Origin: a virus
DNA length: 64,000 nt
Reading direction: 5' to 3' (one strand)
Virus record (IMG/VR): IMGVR_UViG_3300035660_000007
Coordinates: 1 to 64,000 of that record
Shown one piece after another: positions 39,680 to 49,613 of the stretch. Numbering within the stretch: position 1 is the stretch's first letter; each line of letters starts with the position of its first letter. Below the pieces are notes generated by a model. That model searched no databases and was not told the DNA's origin. It saw only the letters and a list, made by a program, of their open reading frames with translations. Position numbers and translations under genes: made by a program.

Positions 39680-40548
39680 GTCGTTCTCCTTTCCCGGCCC
39701 CGCCGCGCGGGGCCTGGGTTCGCTGTTTTTCGACTGGCCACTACTAGGTCGAAGGATTGCACCATTGGCAGGGGCGGTGCGGTGGCGCTGAAGCACTTCT
39801 GCAAAACCCGATCCTGCTTCTTAGAATTGCACCCCTGACAGGACGGCACGACGTTGCCTCTCATATGCGGGCCGCCTTTGCTAATGGGTGCGAAATGGTC
39901 TTGCGTCAGCTTTACGTCTCCCCTCCCGCAGTAGGCGCATCTCTGCCCAAAGCGCTCCTTTATTGTCTGCCATCCCTCGTTATCCAGCCGGGCTTCTATA
40001 GGGGTTGCATGGAGGCGCGCTCGATACAGGACTGCTTGGCGTCGCTGATAAGCTCGGCCCTCTGGCGTTTGGACCCACTTGCGCTCATATTCGCGACTAC
40101 GGGCCTTCACCTCCGGTCGCTGGCGCCGAGCACGTCTGCGGGCGGTGACATCTGGGCGATGTGACCAGGCACGTTTATAATCCCGTTTACGGGCCTTCAC
40201 GTCTGGCTGCTGATTGCGAACCCGCGCTTGTTCGGCCCGTCGTTTCCCTACATCTGGCCGGTGCCTCCAATCTCGATATAATTTGGCATGTCGCTCCTTG
40301 ATTCCGGGGCGCCGATAATAGGCGTAGCCGACTGGGACCCTGCAATTCTTACAGGATGGATACCGCCCATAGAGATGCTGACGGCTCCGGTGAAAGGCAT
40401 TCAGAGGAAGCCATTCTTTGCATTTTGTGCACTGCTTATTGCCGGGAACGGACCCGCGCTTGTCATGGCTCCCGACGGGGGCTTTAGGGCGCGAATCCGC
40501 CCCGGCATCTACTACAAAATCCTGGTTGGGCAATGTATCGGTTGCCAT
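39604..40548 (-). CDS. HNH endonuclease
   Basis: A 314-residue protein with an N-terminal zinc pair (QCTKCKEWLPLNAFHRSRQH, CKNC) and a long basic repeat region of RP-x-V-x-ARxR units. The HNH domain follows (RCAYCGRGDVKLTQDHFAPI, HMRGNVVPSCQGCNSKKQDR). The last about 60 residues after the HNH are of doubtful quality and overlap the small membrane gene. It stands opposite to the tail genes between the chaperone and tape measure, like a homing endonuclease. DNA here is less GC-rich. Confidence 0.85.
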   Translation of the reverse strand: MATDTLPNQDFVVDAGADSRPKAPVGSHDKRGSVPGNKQCTKCKEWLPLNAFHRSRQHLYGRYPSCKNCRVPVGYAYYRRPGIKERHAKLYRDWRHRPDVGKRRAEQARVRNQQPDVKARKRDYKRAWSHRPDVTARRRARRQRPEVKARSREYERKWVQTPEGRAYQRRQAVLYRARLHATPIEARLDNEGWQTIKERFGQRCAYCGRGDVKLTQDHFAPISKGGPHMRGNVVPSCQGCNSKKQDRVLQKCFSATAPPLPMVQSFDLVVASRKTANPGPARRGRERRTTCRNLKRPRRSTTSIPPSAPPACRG

Positions 40549-40556
40549 GACACCCT

Positions 40557-40585
40557 ATTCTACCGCAAATCGCCCGGTCTGTAAA
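40557..40585 (-). promoter_or_regulatory. Sigma70-like promoter of the HNH gene, near-leaderless
   Basis: On the minus strand TTTACA (40585-40580), 17 nt, TAGAAT (40562-40557). The ATG of the HNH gene begins 8 nt after the -10 element, so the leader is 0-2 nt. This matches the leaderless arrangement at 1229. Confidence 0.78.
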
Positions 40586-40593
40586 GCCCCCCT

Positions 40594-40613
40594 GCCTGGA
40601 ATATACCGACGAG
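40594..40613 (+). promoter_or_regulatory. Late motif copy before tape measure
   Basis: Contains GCCTGGAATATACCGACGAG. It lies 26 nt (from TATACC) before the tape measure ATG and back-to-back with the minus-strand promoter of the HNH gene, forming a divergent promoter pair. Confidence 0.62.
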
Positions 40614-40633
40614 ACGTCGTGTAGGCTATCCAG

Positions 40634-43600
40634 ATGGCAAAAATCGCGGATTTGTACGTAGAGCTTTCTCTGCGCGCCCAGGGCCTAAATGCGGGTCTCA
40701 AGGCCGCAGATGCTCAGATCAAGCAGACCGCTAAGAATTGGGACGCTACCTTCGCCGCCGCCCAGGGCATCGGCAAGGGCATGATGGTGGCGGGGGGCGC
40801 GATCGTGGCGGCGATCGCGATGGGGACGCGCGAGGCAGCCAGCCAGCAGCAGGCAATGGAAGTCCTGAACCGCACGCTCGGCATGACGACCGGCAAGTTG
40901 AACGAAGCCTCGTCCGCGGTCGACACCCTGAGCATCGCCACCGGCAAGGCCGACACAGAGATAATATCAGCCTGGACGGACATCGCGCGCATGGGCATCA
41001 AGGCGAGCGACACGATGCGAGTCCTGGAGGCTTCGACGCGCGCCGCGGCTGCCACGGGTTCCGACGTGGTCACAGTCGGGCAGGCCGTCGCCGCGGTTCT
41101 CCGCACATGGAACCTCTCCGCCTCGGACGCCACCAAAGTGACGGACCAGATGGCGTATTCGACGACGCAAGCGAACATGAGCATGGGCCAACTCGGCGAG
41201 GCGCTGAAGGACATTGCACCGTCGGCCTCGATTCTCGGCGTGAGCTACACCGACCTGCTTGCGGCCTTCATGACGATGGCTCAGCGCGGCCGGGATGTTG
41301 AGAGCAGTGTGATGGGTCTGTCGCGTGCCCTCATGAGCCTGTCGAAGCCCACGGACGATGTCAGAGCGGCCCTGAAGAACTACGGATACGAATCGGGCCA
41401 GGCGCTAATCGCGAGCGAGGGGCTCCTCGGCGTGGTCAAGTTCATAACGGTGGCGGCGGGCGGCAGCACCGAGAAGATGATCATGCTGACGGGCGGCACC
41501 AAGTCGTTCCGCGCCATGGCCGCGATCGCCGAGGAGGGCGGCACCTACCTGCGGAAAAACCTGGAGGCGCTCGCTGCCGCGGGCGGCACCGTCGCCACAT
41601 TCCTCACGGATCTTGCCAAAACGGCGGGATTCCAGTGGGACCGGTTCAAGAAGGCTGTTCTGGAGGCGAGTGAGGCCCTGGGCCAGCCGTTCCTCTCCAT
41701 CGCCACGGCAGCGCTAACCAAGTTGACGGCATTGACGGATGTAACCCGGAAATGGACGGAGGCGCATCATGCCCTGACCGTAGCCATCGGAATAACGGGC
41801 GCTGCCATCACAGCCCTGGGGGCCGCAGCTTACGGATTGTCGTGGCTTTACGGAATGCTGGTCCGCCTGCGGGCCGTCTGGATGTTCCTGGCTGCTAATC
41901 CCCTCGTGCTGCAGATCATCGTGCCCGTGGCGGCGATAGCCGCAATTTGGAGAGCCGTGGACGCCTACATGGCCTTCGTGGAGGCGCGGCGCAAGGCTGG
42001 CGTGGCCGGCGAGGTGCAGATAGCGAAGGCGCACCTGGCGAAGGTGCCGTACCCCACGACGCGCGATGTGTCGGAATGGACTCCGCAGCAGGTACAACGG
42101 GTCAATGACCTCACCAACGCCTACAATTTCCTGAGGCGAGGCATCGCAGACGCGAAGAAGGCGCAGGATGGCTGGGTGCAGGTCAATCGCGAGAATGTCG
42201 CGGTCTTCAACCGGCTGGCGGCCAGCATCGGGGGCACGACCTACCGTACGGGTGACTTGCGCTTGTCGATCGAGAGGGCTCAGCAGGCCCTTGCCTTGGT
42301 GAAGGAAAGGTTGCATGGGGGCAACGAGGCCCTCAATAAACTCGACGCGACTGTGGTGAAGACGACGCCGCATCTCGGCGGAGGGGGGCTTGCAGGTGCC
42401 GCTGGCAAGGCCGGCGAGGCCGTGAAGACCGCGGCCGAGAAGGCCATGGACTGGCTGGGCAAACTCGAGCAGCAGTATGGGTTCGCCAAGGCCATCGGCG
42501 ACCCGGCGCTCATCCAGCAGACGTTCAACGCCATGATGGCCGGCTACGACCACGTGCGCGCGAGCGCCGACAGGTTGCACCTGAGTGACACGGCCCTCCT
42601 CGACATCAGGGCGAGGATCGCCACGGCGACGCGCGAGTGGGCAGACGAGATGCAGAAGATGCCGGAGGAGGCGAACCTCCTGGGTGCCGCCCTGTATGCA
42701 GGCCCCGTGCCCGCCATGATCATGCTGGCCGCGCAGGCCGCGGCCGCGGGGGCCGCGATGTCGGGCCTCGAGGACGTCAAGATGCCAGAACTGGGGCCGA
42801 CCGCGGAGGACAAGGTACGCTTCGCGGTCTTCATCGACATGTGGTCGGAATACCTACGGAAGCAGAAGGAGGCGGCGAAGGCCACGGACCTGGCGAAGCG
42901 CAGCGTCGAGGCCCTCATGCAGCCCATCGACGAGCTGGCGATAGGGTGGGCGACCGGAGCGGTGAGCGCGGATCTCTTGTGGGATGCGTTGAAGGAGATC
43001 GAGCCGACCATCCGCGCGATCGGGGGGCCGGAGGCCGTAGCGGCGCTCGAGCGCATCAAAGAACTCTTCCAGGGCATAGTCAAAGTGGCCGTGGATGCGA
43101 ACGTTCCGATCGAGGAGATGCCGCAGAAGCTGACGGCCGCGCAGCAGGCGATGAAGGACCTGGGGGAGGCCGGCAAGCGCGTGCTCGAGCAGATCCGGAT
43201 GGACTTCGAGGACGCGATATTCCAGCTCATCAAGGGCACGAGGTCGTTCGGCGACTTCTTCAAGAGCGTGTGGGATGAGATACTGAAGTTCGCCATCCAC
43301 GTGATGGTGGAGATCGTGCTGAAGAGCATCATCCTGAAGAACATCGGGGCCAACCTGTCCGCGGGCGGCGGCGAGGAGGGCATGAGCGGGGCGATCGAGC
43401 AGGGCGTGGGCGGCGCCGGACTCGGCAACCTGTGGGGCACCCTGTCTTCGGCGCTCGGCGGGATAGCCGGCATAGCGGCAGTCGGACTGATGCTCGGCGG
43501 GCTGGCGGACGTCTTTGGCGGCGGGGGCGAGGCACCGCCGCCGGTCGTGACGATGCGCACCGTGGACACCGGCACGCAGGGCGGCGCGAACTATCCGACG

Positions 43601-43822
43601 CAGCCGACATACTTGGCTGGCGGGGGCGCGGCGGCCGGCCAGAACATCCCGCTGACCCGGACGATCAACCTGTACGGGAACGTGAATGTGGACGCGCCCA
43701 TCGCGGTGGAAAACTTCGAGGAGTCGGCGGTGCGGCGGCTTGCGAGTCGGCTGCGCGACGCGCTGGAGGACCAGTTGGGCAAGAAGGACGCGACCCGCGG
43801 GCTGGCCGGGGCGGGGGTGTGA
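40634..43822 (+). CDS. Tail tape measure protein
   Basis: 1062 residues, the longest tail gene besides the fibre, with the expected start MAKIADLYVELSLRAQGLNA and the phage minor-tail core near residues 85-330 (ARMGIKASDTMRVLEASTRA, GVSYTDLLAAFMTMAQRGRD). Hydrophobic segments near 380-430 (LTVAIGITGAAITALGAAAY, ANPLVLQIIVPVAAIAAIW) could help cross the host membrane. It sets tail length; the size predicts a tail in the 150 nm class by the usual 1.5 angstrom per residue rule. Confidence 0.92.
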   Translation: MAKIADLYVELSLRAQGLNAGLKAADAQIKQTAKNWDATFAAAQGIGKGMMVAGGAIVAAIAMGTREAASQQQAMEVLNRTLGMTTGKLNEASSAVDTLSIATGKADTEIISAWTDIARMGIKASDTMRVLEASTRAAAATGSDVVTVGQAVAAVLRTWNLSASDATKVTDQMAYSTTQANMSMGQLGEALKDIAPSASILGVSYTDLLAAFMTMAQRGRDVESSVMGLSRALMSLSKPTDDVRAALKNYGYESGQALIASEGLLGVVKFITVAAGGSTEKMIMLTGGTKSFRAMAAIAEEGGTYLRKNLEALAAAGGTVATFLTDLAKTAGFQWDRFKKAVLEASEALGQPFLSIATAALTKLTALTDVTRKWTEAHHALTVAIGITGAAITALGAAAYGLSWLYGMLVRLRAVWMFLAANPLVLQIIVPVAAIAAIWRAVDAYMAFVEARRKAGVAGEVQIAKAHLAKVPYPTTRDVSEWTPQQVQRVNDLTNAYNFLRRGIADAKKAQDGWVQVNRENVAVFNRLAASIGGTTYRTGDLRLSIERAQQALALVKERLHGGNEALNKLDATVVKTTPHLGGGGLAGAAGKAGEAVKTAAEKAMDWLGKLEQQYGFAKAIGDPALIQQTFNAMMAGYDHVRASADRLHLSDTALLDIRARIATATREWADEMQKMPEEANLLGAALYAGPVPAMIMLAAQAAAAGAAMSGLEDVKMPELGPTAEDKVRFAVFIDMWSEYLRKQKEAAKATDLAKRSVEALMQPIDELAIGWATGAVSADLLWDALKEIEPTIRAIGGPEAVAALERIKELFQGIVKVAVDANVPIEEMPQKLTAAQQAMKDLGEAGKRVLEQIRMDFEDAIFQLIKGTRSFGDFFKSVWDEILKFAIHVMVEIVLKSIILKNIGANLSAGGGEEGMSGAIEQGVGGAGLGNLWGTLSSALGGIAGIAAVGLMLGGLADVFGGGGEAPPPVVTMRTVDTGTQGGANYPTQPTYLAGGGAAAGQNIPLTRTINLYGNVNVDAPIAVENFEESAVRRLASRLRDALEDQLGKKDATRGLAGAGV

Positions 43823-43823
43823 C

Positions 43824-44207
43824 ATGGCCACGAACATAGTGCTTGATAGCTACGAGTTCGAGATCAACCCGCGGCGCATGGGCATCGGCGGTAGGCACGA
43901 TGCGCCCAAGCGGGACGCCTATCAGGAGACGCTGACCGGCGGGGTGCTCCACCTCTGGGGCTTCGTGCGCCAGGACCAGGAGATCACGATGGCCTGGGAC
44001 TGGATGAGCCAAGCCATGTACGGCGAGTTGCGCAAGCGCTATATCGCCTCGAACGGCACGCAGCAGTACCAGCTCAGCAACCTCGACGTGGGGGTCGAAG
44101 GCCACGTCTACAACGTGGTCATCACCGCGCTGGACTGCCGCGGCCGCATCGGCCGCGACTTTCTAGACATCGCGATGGTCATGCGCGTGCTCGAGACCGT
44201 GCCGTGA
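43824..44207 (+). CDS. Distal-tail-like protein, 127 aa
   Basis: ATG 1 nt after the tape measure stop. Beta-rich: IVLDSYEFEINPRRMGIGGR, GGVLHLWGFVRQDQEITMAW, VEGHVYNVVITALDCRGR. The position directly after the tape measure is that of distal tail or hub-adaptor proteins. No firm family. Confidence 0.65.
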   Translation: MATNIVLDSYEFEINPRRMGIGGRHDAPKRDAYQETLTGGVLHLWGFVRQDQEITMAWDWMSQAMYGELRKRYIASNGTQQYQLSNLDVGVEGHVYNVVITALDCRGRIGRDFLDIAMVMRVLETVP

Positions 44208-45580
44208 GAATCCTAGACCCCGCATATGAGGCGACGCTGATCGAGAAGGCCAGGGAGGCCACCTTTCAGGTCGAGGTTTACTCGGGCGCGGCCTGGCGCG
44301 ACATCACTGACGACGTGAAGAACATCCGGCTGACGCAGCCGGAGGAGGCCAGACCGGCCGAGGCGAGACTGGAGGTCGAGAACCCGGAGGGCAAGTATGA
44401 CCCGACCCGGACATACGCGGTGACCTGGCCGGCCGCGGTCGCCCAGTACCTCGCGCGGAGGAATCCGATCAGAATCCATCTCGGCGGCCGGGCCGGGGGC
44501 GTGGACTATCTCTATGACGCTTTTACTGGGATAATCGCGACGGGCGGCGGGGATTATCAGCGCGGCGAGGCCGAGACCGTGGCGCTCCAGGCTTTCGACA
44601 ACAGTCTGCGCTGGGGCAAGCAGGACATCACAAGCCCCGTCTACGAAGCCTGGGATGCCAATGACATCCTGAAGGACCTCTTCGTGCGCTACGCCGGACT
44701 CGCCGACCCGGGCGACTTCAACCTGGCCGCGATCAACTACCAGATCAGGCGGATCCAGTTCGTGGAGGAGACGCTCATGGACGCCGGCCGCCTGCTCATG
44801 CAAGTGGGGGACCATCGGCTGTTCTGCGACTATGATGGGAGGTTGCGCAGCGCCGCGCCGTCGGCGAGCAAGCCCGCCTACGACTACGCCTACACGGGCG
44901 AATGGGTCGAGCGCGTCGGCCTCGAGTGGCAGTTGCCGCAGGTCAACACCGTCGTGGTGCTGGGGCGGGAACTCGAGCCGGTCCTGACGCTGGGGGCCCA
45001 GGTCGCGTTCGCCACGATCGCGATGTGGCTGTATGGCGAGGGCCGCAAGACGGCCGTGGTCGTGAAGTTCCCGGAGGGCGAGCGCTACATCAACTGCCAG
45101 CCCGATCTCCCCCCGTTCCGCATGATGTATGCCGACCGCGACGTGCTCTGGGAGCGCGTCTACGAGGACGAGAAGGAGGTGAAGTTCCAGTTCTGGTGCG
45201 CCGGGGCGGGCAACAGCGTCGTCATGAACATCGTGGCCGACACCGCCGCCTACGTGGTGCCCCAGGTCAGCGGGTTCGCGCAGGACGCGGCGGGTTACGC
45301 AGCGGACGGTCGATTGCCGCTGGAGATCACGAACCCCTGCCTCCAATTCGACGCGGACTGCCAATGGCTGGCCGACACGCTGCTGGCCCGGCAGGCATGG
45401 TATGAGACGCAGATCAAGTTGCGGGTGCCCATGAATCTGAAGCACGAGCTCGGCGACACCATCATGTTGTCAAACCCGCGGACCGGCGACGACCTCTGGC
45501 TCTATGTGCGGGCGATCTCGCACGGCGTGAAGCGCGGCACGGCCTCCTATACCGAGCTCGACTGCCTGATGGAGCAGTGA
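44204..45580 (+). CDS. Tail hub / baseplate protein
   Basis: GTG start at 44204 overlaps the previous stop (GTGA). 458 residues. The N-terminal part has FQVEVYSGAAWRDITDDVKN, RLEVENPEGKYDP and IRIHLGGRAGGVDYLYDAFTG, a swapped-barrel pattern of phage tail hub proteins. The end has LKHELGDTIMLSNPRTGDDL. It probably forms the trimeric hub at the tail tip. Confidence 0.72.
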   Translation: MRILDPAYEATLIEKAREATFQVEVYSGAAWRDITDDVKNIRLTQPEEARPAEARLEVENPEGKYDPTRTYAVTWPAAVAQYLARRNPIRIHLGGRAGGVDYLYDAFTGIIATGGGDYQRGEAETVALQAFDNSLRWGKQDITSPVYEAWDANDILKDLFVRYAGLADPGDFNLAAINYQIRRIQFVEETLMDAGRLLMQVGDHRLFCDYDGRLRSAAPSASKPAYDYAYTGEWVERVGLEWQLPQVNTVVVLGRELEPVLTLGAQVAFATIAMWLYGEGRKTAVVVKFPEGERYINCQPDLPPFRMMYADRDVLWERVYEDEKEVKFQFWCAGAGNSVVMNIVADTAAYVVPQVSGFAQDAAGYAADGRLPLEITNPCLQFDADCQWLADTLLARQAWYETQIKLRVPMNLKHELGDTIMLSNPRTGDDLWLYVRAISHGVKRGTASYTELDCLMEQ

Positions 45581-45590
45581 GGTCAGCAAG

Positions 45591-45983
45591 ATGCGGATCG
45601 GGATCGACATTGACGGGGTGCTCGGCTACGTTGAAGGCCCCGGCGTGGTCCGACCCTGGCGGGCGACGCGGGTCTTTTCGGCTTTGCTCGAGAGCCTGCA
45701 GGAGATGCACCAGATATTCTTCGTCACGGCCTGCTGCGGGCCGGATAGCGATCCCGAGGCATTCCGCCCGGTGCGCGAGCACCATCTGCGCGACCTCGGG
45801 TTGGGCCATCTATCGGCGCGTTTGCTTCTGACCCGGCACAACGAGAAGGGCGCAATATGCCGTGAAATGGGCCTCGACATGCTCATTGACGACTCGGACG
45901 ACAATCTGGCGCAGGTACGGGCCGCATCGCCCCGCACGATCTGCCTGAAGTTTATACCGCCCGCAACGATGGAGGCACTATGA
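45591..45983 (+). CDS. HAD-like phosphatase (5'(3')-deoxyribonucleotidase type)
   Basis: 130 residues with the HAD motif I GIDIDGVLG (D5, D7), motif II near QIFFVTACCG, and a C-terminal acidic motif LIDDSDDNL. It probably dephosphorylates a nucleotide or sugar phosphate. It is placed between hub and fibre genes and overlaps the fibre gene by 4 nt. Confidence 0.75.
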   Translation: MRIGIDIDGVLGYVEGPGVVRPWRATRVFSALLESLQEMHQIFFVTACCGPDSDPEAFRPVREHHLRDLGLGHLSARLLLTRHNEKGAICREMGLDMLIDDSDDNLAQVRAASPRTICLKFIPPATMEAL

Positions 45984-48900
45984 GCGTCGGCGAGATACTC
46001 GGGGCGGGCGCGCTGAAGCGCAGGGCGGACCGGCAGGACCGGTACCGCCGCGAGTCCTTCCCCGGCTACGTGCAGGCCATCAGCTACCGGACCGGACCCT
46101 CGAACGCCGGCGTCGGCAGCGATTATTCGCTTGTCGTCGGCGGCGGCAACATGCTCGCGATCCGCGTCAACATCACCGAGAACGCCATGGGGCTGATGTG
46201 GGCGCAGTTGCGCATCAAGACCGATGGGGGGGGCGCGACGGGGCGCCTCCGCATCGTCATGTGGCCCGACATGGCTGGGTGGAACTGGAAGGCCAGCGCG
46301 CTCGAGCACTACCCTGTCTTCGTGGACATAGACGACCCGACCCTGCAGAGCGACTGGTTCGAGGCTGGCAGGCTCACCGCGGCATACCAAGCCGTGACGT
46401 TCCGCTGCCGTCGCGGCATACCGCTCCCGCCGGCGGCATCGAACGGCTGCGTATGGATCGTGGTGGATGCGCGCCTAGTGGTCGGCAACGTCTGGCTGGA
46501 CTCGGTCGCGGCGGGCACGAAGCAGATTGCGACCTCTGCCGATGCCGGCACCACCTGGGCGACAGCCGATGGGCGCGCCATATGGTTCGAATCCTGGTAC
46601 AGCGACCACGGGGGCACGTTGGACGTCGCACTGCCCTCGAGCTGGCAGCGCCTGGACTACAACCACACGGCGACGGGATGGGTGACGCTGAGCGCCGCGG
46701 CCGGTAGGCTCGCCGCGCTGCGCTTCACCGCCCCGGCCGGCAGCCCGGAGATATGGCAGGCGCACGCCCGCATGGGCAGCGACGCGACCGGCGCCACCGG
46801 CGCGATCGGCCTGGAGATATGGGACGACGACGCCGGGGAGCCGGGCCAGAGGCTCGCGAGCTTCAACCAAGTCGCGGCGGGGCGGTTGCGCGACATCGCC
46901 CTGTGCGGCGGTGACCGCATCGTCTTCGCCATCCCGCAGGGCGTGGCGCTAACGCCAGCGGCCGATTACTGGTTGGTGATGAACATCCAGGATACAACGG
47001 GCGCCGTCAGGCTGGCGGCCGAGAACTTGGGGTGGCCGACCTCTGCTTCCATGGATTCAACGGATGACGGCGACAACTGGAGCGGCGGGGTCTGGCGGCC
47101 GTGGTTCGAGGCCTACCAGGTCCAGCCGGTCGAGGACGTGCCGGACGCCAGCGGCCAGTCCCACCTGCCGGGCGGCGAGGTCGCGCTGGGCCGCCTGGGC
47201 GGCAGCCACTTCGAGCACAGCGTGGCCGGCCCCGTGGCCGGCAGCTACGCATACCTCGGGTCGCAACCGGCGGGGGAGCCGGAGAATCCGACCGAGGGCG
47301 GATCCGTGCTGCCCGACAACCTCCTGGCCGATCCGCAAACGGTGCCCAACATGACCGTGCGGGTGCGGTCCGGGACGTTCTACCTGGGGCGCGGGCGGCA
47401 TTGGGCCACCACGCAGAACAGCCCCGCCTTCACCCCGCCTATGGCCGGGACGCGGCGCGATCTCCTCTCGATAGACGAGGCCGGGGCACTATCCATCACG
47501 CAGGGGCCCGGCGGCATGACCGCCCCGACCTACCCGCTCGACGAGCTGCCGATATGCCTAGTGACCCTGGTGGCCGGCCAAACCGAGATCATCGCGCAGG
47601 ACATAGACGACGCACGGCCGATGGTGCCGGAGCGACGGGGGGTGAGCGCCAGCAATCCGCAACCGGTGGGGCTGACGGCCGCCCCAGGCGCGACCGGGTA
47701 CGCCTCGGACGCCGACCACGTCCACACCCTCGCGGTCGCCGCGATCGGCGGCGTATCCCAGGGTGCCATCATCTACGGGCACGACCCGGGCGGCGGGGCG
47801 GAGTGGACGGTGCTGCCGCACCCCGGCGACCCGAACCGCTTCCTGGCCAGCACCGCGACGGAAGTGGGGTGGCGCCTGCTCGCCGCCTCGGACCTCCCCG
47901 CGCATGGCGCGGCCTACCATACCGGCAACGTCCTACCCGGGGCCAACCAGGACCTCGGGGCTTACTACATGGACGTAGCCCAGATCGCGGCGCCAGCTAA
48001 CCCCGCCGCGGGCACCCGCCGCCTGTTCACTGACCAGGCCACCGGTGAACTGTCCGTGCGCACGAATGCAGGCACGACTGTCAGCCTCGAGGCTGGCGCG
48101 ACAGGGATCGCCCATGCGATCCTGAGCCTGACACATACTGATACTACGGCAGCGGCCGTGGTGCGCGGCGACCTCATGACGGGGCAGGTCGCGGCCCCCA
48201 ACACGAAGTGGACGCGGCTCGCGCACCCGGGCGCGGGAAGGCTGCTGACCACGCCGAACGCGAACGACGTCGCCTGGGGGTTGACGGCGGTGCGCGGCAG
48301 CATCCTGGTCGGCAATGCCACGCCCATCTGGTCGCTGCTGGCGAATCCGGGAGCCGTGGGGTCGGTTCTCATAAGCGGGGCGACTGACCCTTCCTGGAGC
48401 ACGACAGCGCAACTTGCGCGCCTGGGCCTGGGCGCGGCGGCGGACGCCAGCATTCCGCTGACCCTATTGCGAGCCAATGCCAGCCAGATACAACTACTGT
48501 CTGCAAGCGGCCAGGCCGCATCGCTTATGGCCTACGGCACCTACGGGTCATTGCAAATGCTGGCGAACAACTACTACACCGGCGCGGCTTATACGGCCTA
48601 TGATGCCGCCAGCCCGATGTGGGCGATGGTGCTGAACACGAGCGCCGCCGTGGATAAGTTCCTGCTGTATCGGGCACCGGCCGGGGCGACTGCTACATGG
48701 ACTAACGTATTCGCAGTCGGGGCGACGGGCGGCGTTGGCGTTCTACTCGGACTGCAAATCGGGACGATTACGCCACCGACCGTCGCTGGCCTCGGCGTCG
48801 GCACCGCGCCGCTGGGCGCAGGGCAGGGCGCTTTCAGCAGCCATGTTACCCTCGCGGGCAACCTGCTCTCGACGGCTGTAGGCGGCACGAACCTCGGCAG

Positions 48901-49303
48901 CACGACCTACGAACTCGGCCACATCTATCAGGCGCAGGATAACCGGCACTACTTCGGCAACGCGCAAGAGGCATCGATCTATTATGCCAGCGCGAGTGGC
49001 AAGCTGGTAATTTTCGCCGCGACTGCCTTGGTATATAACCTGGAAATCACCGATACATGCAACGTTGTGCTCGGCACGACGATCGGCACGAAGATAGGGA
49101 CGGGAACCACGCAGAAACTAGGGTTCTGGAACCAGCCGCCGGTTGTGCAACCACTCCATGTCGCGGATGCGGTAGCAGGGGGCGTGAGCGGGGGAGATTT
49201 AGTGAGCCAGAGCGCAATAGAATCGAACTTTAGCAATGTGACAGATGCAATAAACACTTTGCTCAGCAGGCTTGAGAGCATCGGGATACTAGCGACCAGT
49301 TAG
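45980..49303 (+). CDS. Tail fibre / receptor-binding protein
   Basis: 1107 residues, ATG overlapping the previous stop. Multi-domain and beta-rich. The N-terminal 400 residues contain two carbohydrate-module-like sandwiches (YSLVVGGGNMLAIRVNITEN, ADYWLVMNIQDTTGAVRLAA). The middle has fibre-shaft features (VRSGTFYLGRGRHWATTQNS, LDELPICLVTLVAGQTEIIA). The C-terminal third has Gly/Thr-rich repeats ending in a coiled coil (QSAIESNFSNVTDAINTLLS). It probably binds host surface glycans. Confidence 0.8.
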   Translation: MSVGEILGAGALKRRADRQDRYRRESFPGYVQAISYRTGPSNAGVGSDYSLVVGGGNMLAIRVNITENAMGLMWAQLRIKTDGGGATGRLRIVMWPDMAGWNWKASALEHYPVFVDIDDPTLQSDWFEAGRLTAAYQAVTFRCRRGIPLPPAASNGCVWIVVDARLVVGNVWLDSVAAGTKQIATSADAGTTWATADGRAIWFESWYSDHGGTLDVALPSSWQRLDYNHTATGWVTLSAAAGRLAALRFTAPAGSPEIWQAHARMGSDATGATGAIGLEIWDDDAGEPGQRLASFNQVAAGRLRDIALCGGDRIVFAIPQGVALTPAADYWLVMNIQDTTGAVRLAAENLGWPTSASMDSTDDGDNWSGGVWRPWFEAYQVQPVEDVPDASGQSHLPGGEVALGRLGGSHFEHSVAGPVAGSYAYLGSQPAGEPENPTEGGSVLPDNLLADPQTVPNMTVRVRSGTFYLGRGRHWATTQNSPAFTPPMAGTRRDLLSIDEAGALSITQGPGGMTAPTYPLDELPICLVTLVAGQTEIIAQDIDDARPMVPERRGVSASNPQPVGLTAAPGATGYASDADHVHTLAVAAIGGVSQGAIIYGHDPGGGAEWTVLPHPGDPNRFLASTATEVGWRLLAASDLPAHGAAYHTGNVLPGANQDLGAYYMDVAQIAAPANPAAGTRRLFTDQATGELSVRTNAGTTVSLEAGATGIAHAILSLTHTDTTAAAVVRGDLMTGQVAAPNTKWTRLAHPGAGRLLTTPNANDVAWGLTAVRGSILVGNATPIWSLLANPGAVGSVLISGATDPSWSTTAQLARLGLGAAADASIPLTLLRANASQIQLLSASGQAASLMAYGTYGSLQMLANNYYTGAAYTAYDAASPMWAMVLNTSAAVDKFLLYRAPAGATATWTNVFAVGATGGVGVLLGLQIGTITPPTVAGLGVGTAPLGAGQGAFSSHVTLAGNLLSTAVGGTNLGSTTYELGHIYQAQDNRHYFGNAQEASIYYASASGKLVIFAATALVYNLEITDTCNVVLGTTIGTKIGTGTTQKLGFWNQPPVVQPLHVADAVAGGVSGGDLVSQSAIESNFSNVTDAINTLLSRLESIGILATS

Positions 49304-49312
49304 GAGGCGAGA

Positions 49313-49585
49313 ATGGCAGCAACACCTGAACAGAAACTGACCGCCCTGCGCAGGGCCCTCGCGGCCGTGGAGCAACCGCTGCAGGCGGCTTTCGGGTTCA
49401 TCGAAGCGGGGCAACTCTTCCTGCGCACGGATCGGCTGCCCCTGGACGCTGCCGAGAAGGGGACGGCGGCGATAACCGGTTGGGCCGAGATCCGACAGGG
49501 TATCCTCGCGGCGGCGGAGAAGCTGCCGCAGGAGGACCTGGCGCGGTGGGACCCCAAACCGGAGGAGGGCCCACCGGAACCATAA
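49313..49585 (+). CDS. Hypothetical protein, 90 aa
   Basis: AGGAGG precedes the ATG. Helical protein (QKLTALRRALAAVEQPLQAA, WAEIRQGILAAAEKLPQEDL) with a Pro-rich end. It lies between the fibre and amidase genes. No family is recognised. Confidence 0.6.
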   Translation: MAATPEQKLTALRRALAAVEQPLQAAFGFIEAGQLFLRTDRLPLDAAEKGTAAITGWAEIRQGILAAAEKLPQEDLARWDPKPEEGPPEP

Positions 49586-49613
49586 AGCGAGGCCGTTTTA
49601 GGAGGAGGCAGGC

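Noticed and set aside
3920-40624. Several unrelated short frames share the peptide PGIYRR
   Set aside because: The peptide is the translation of the repeated DNA motif in one frame and does not mark a protein family.
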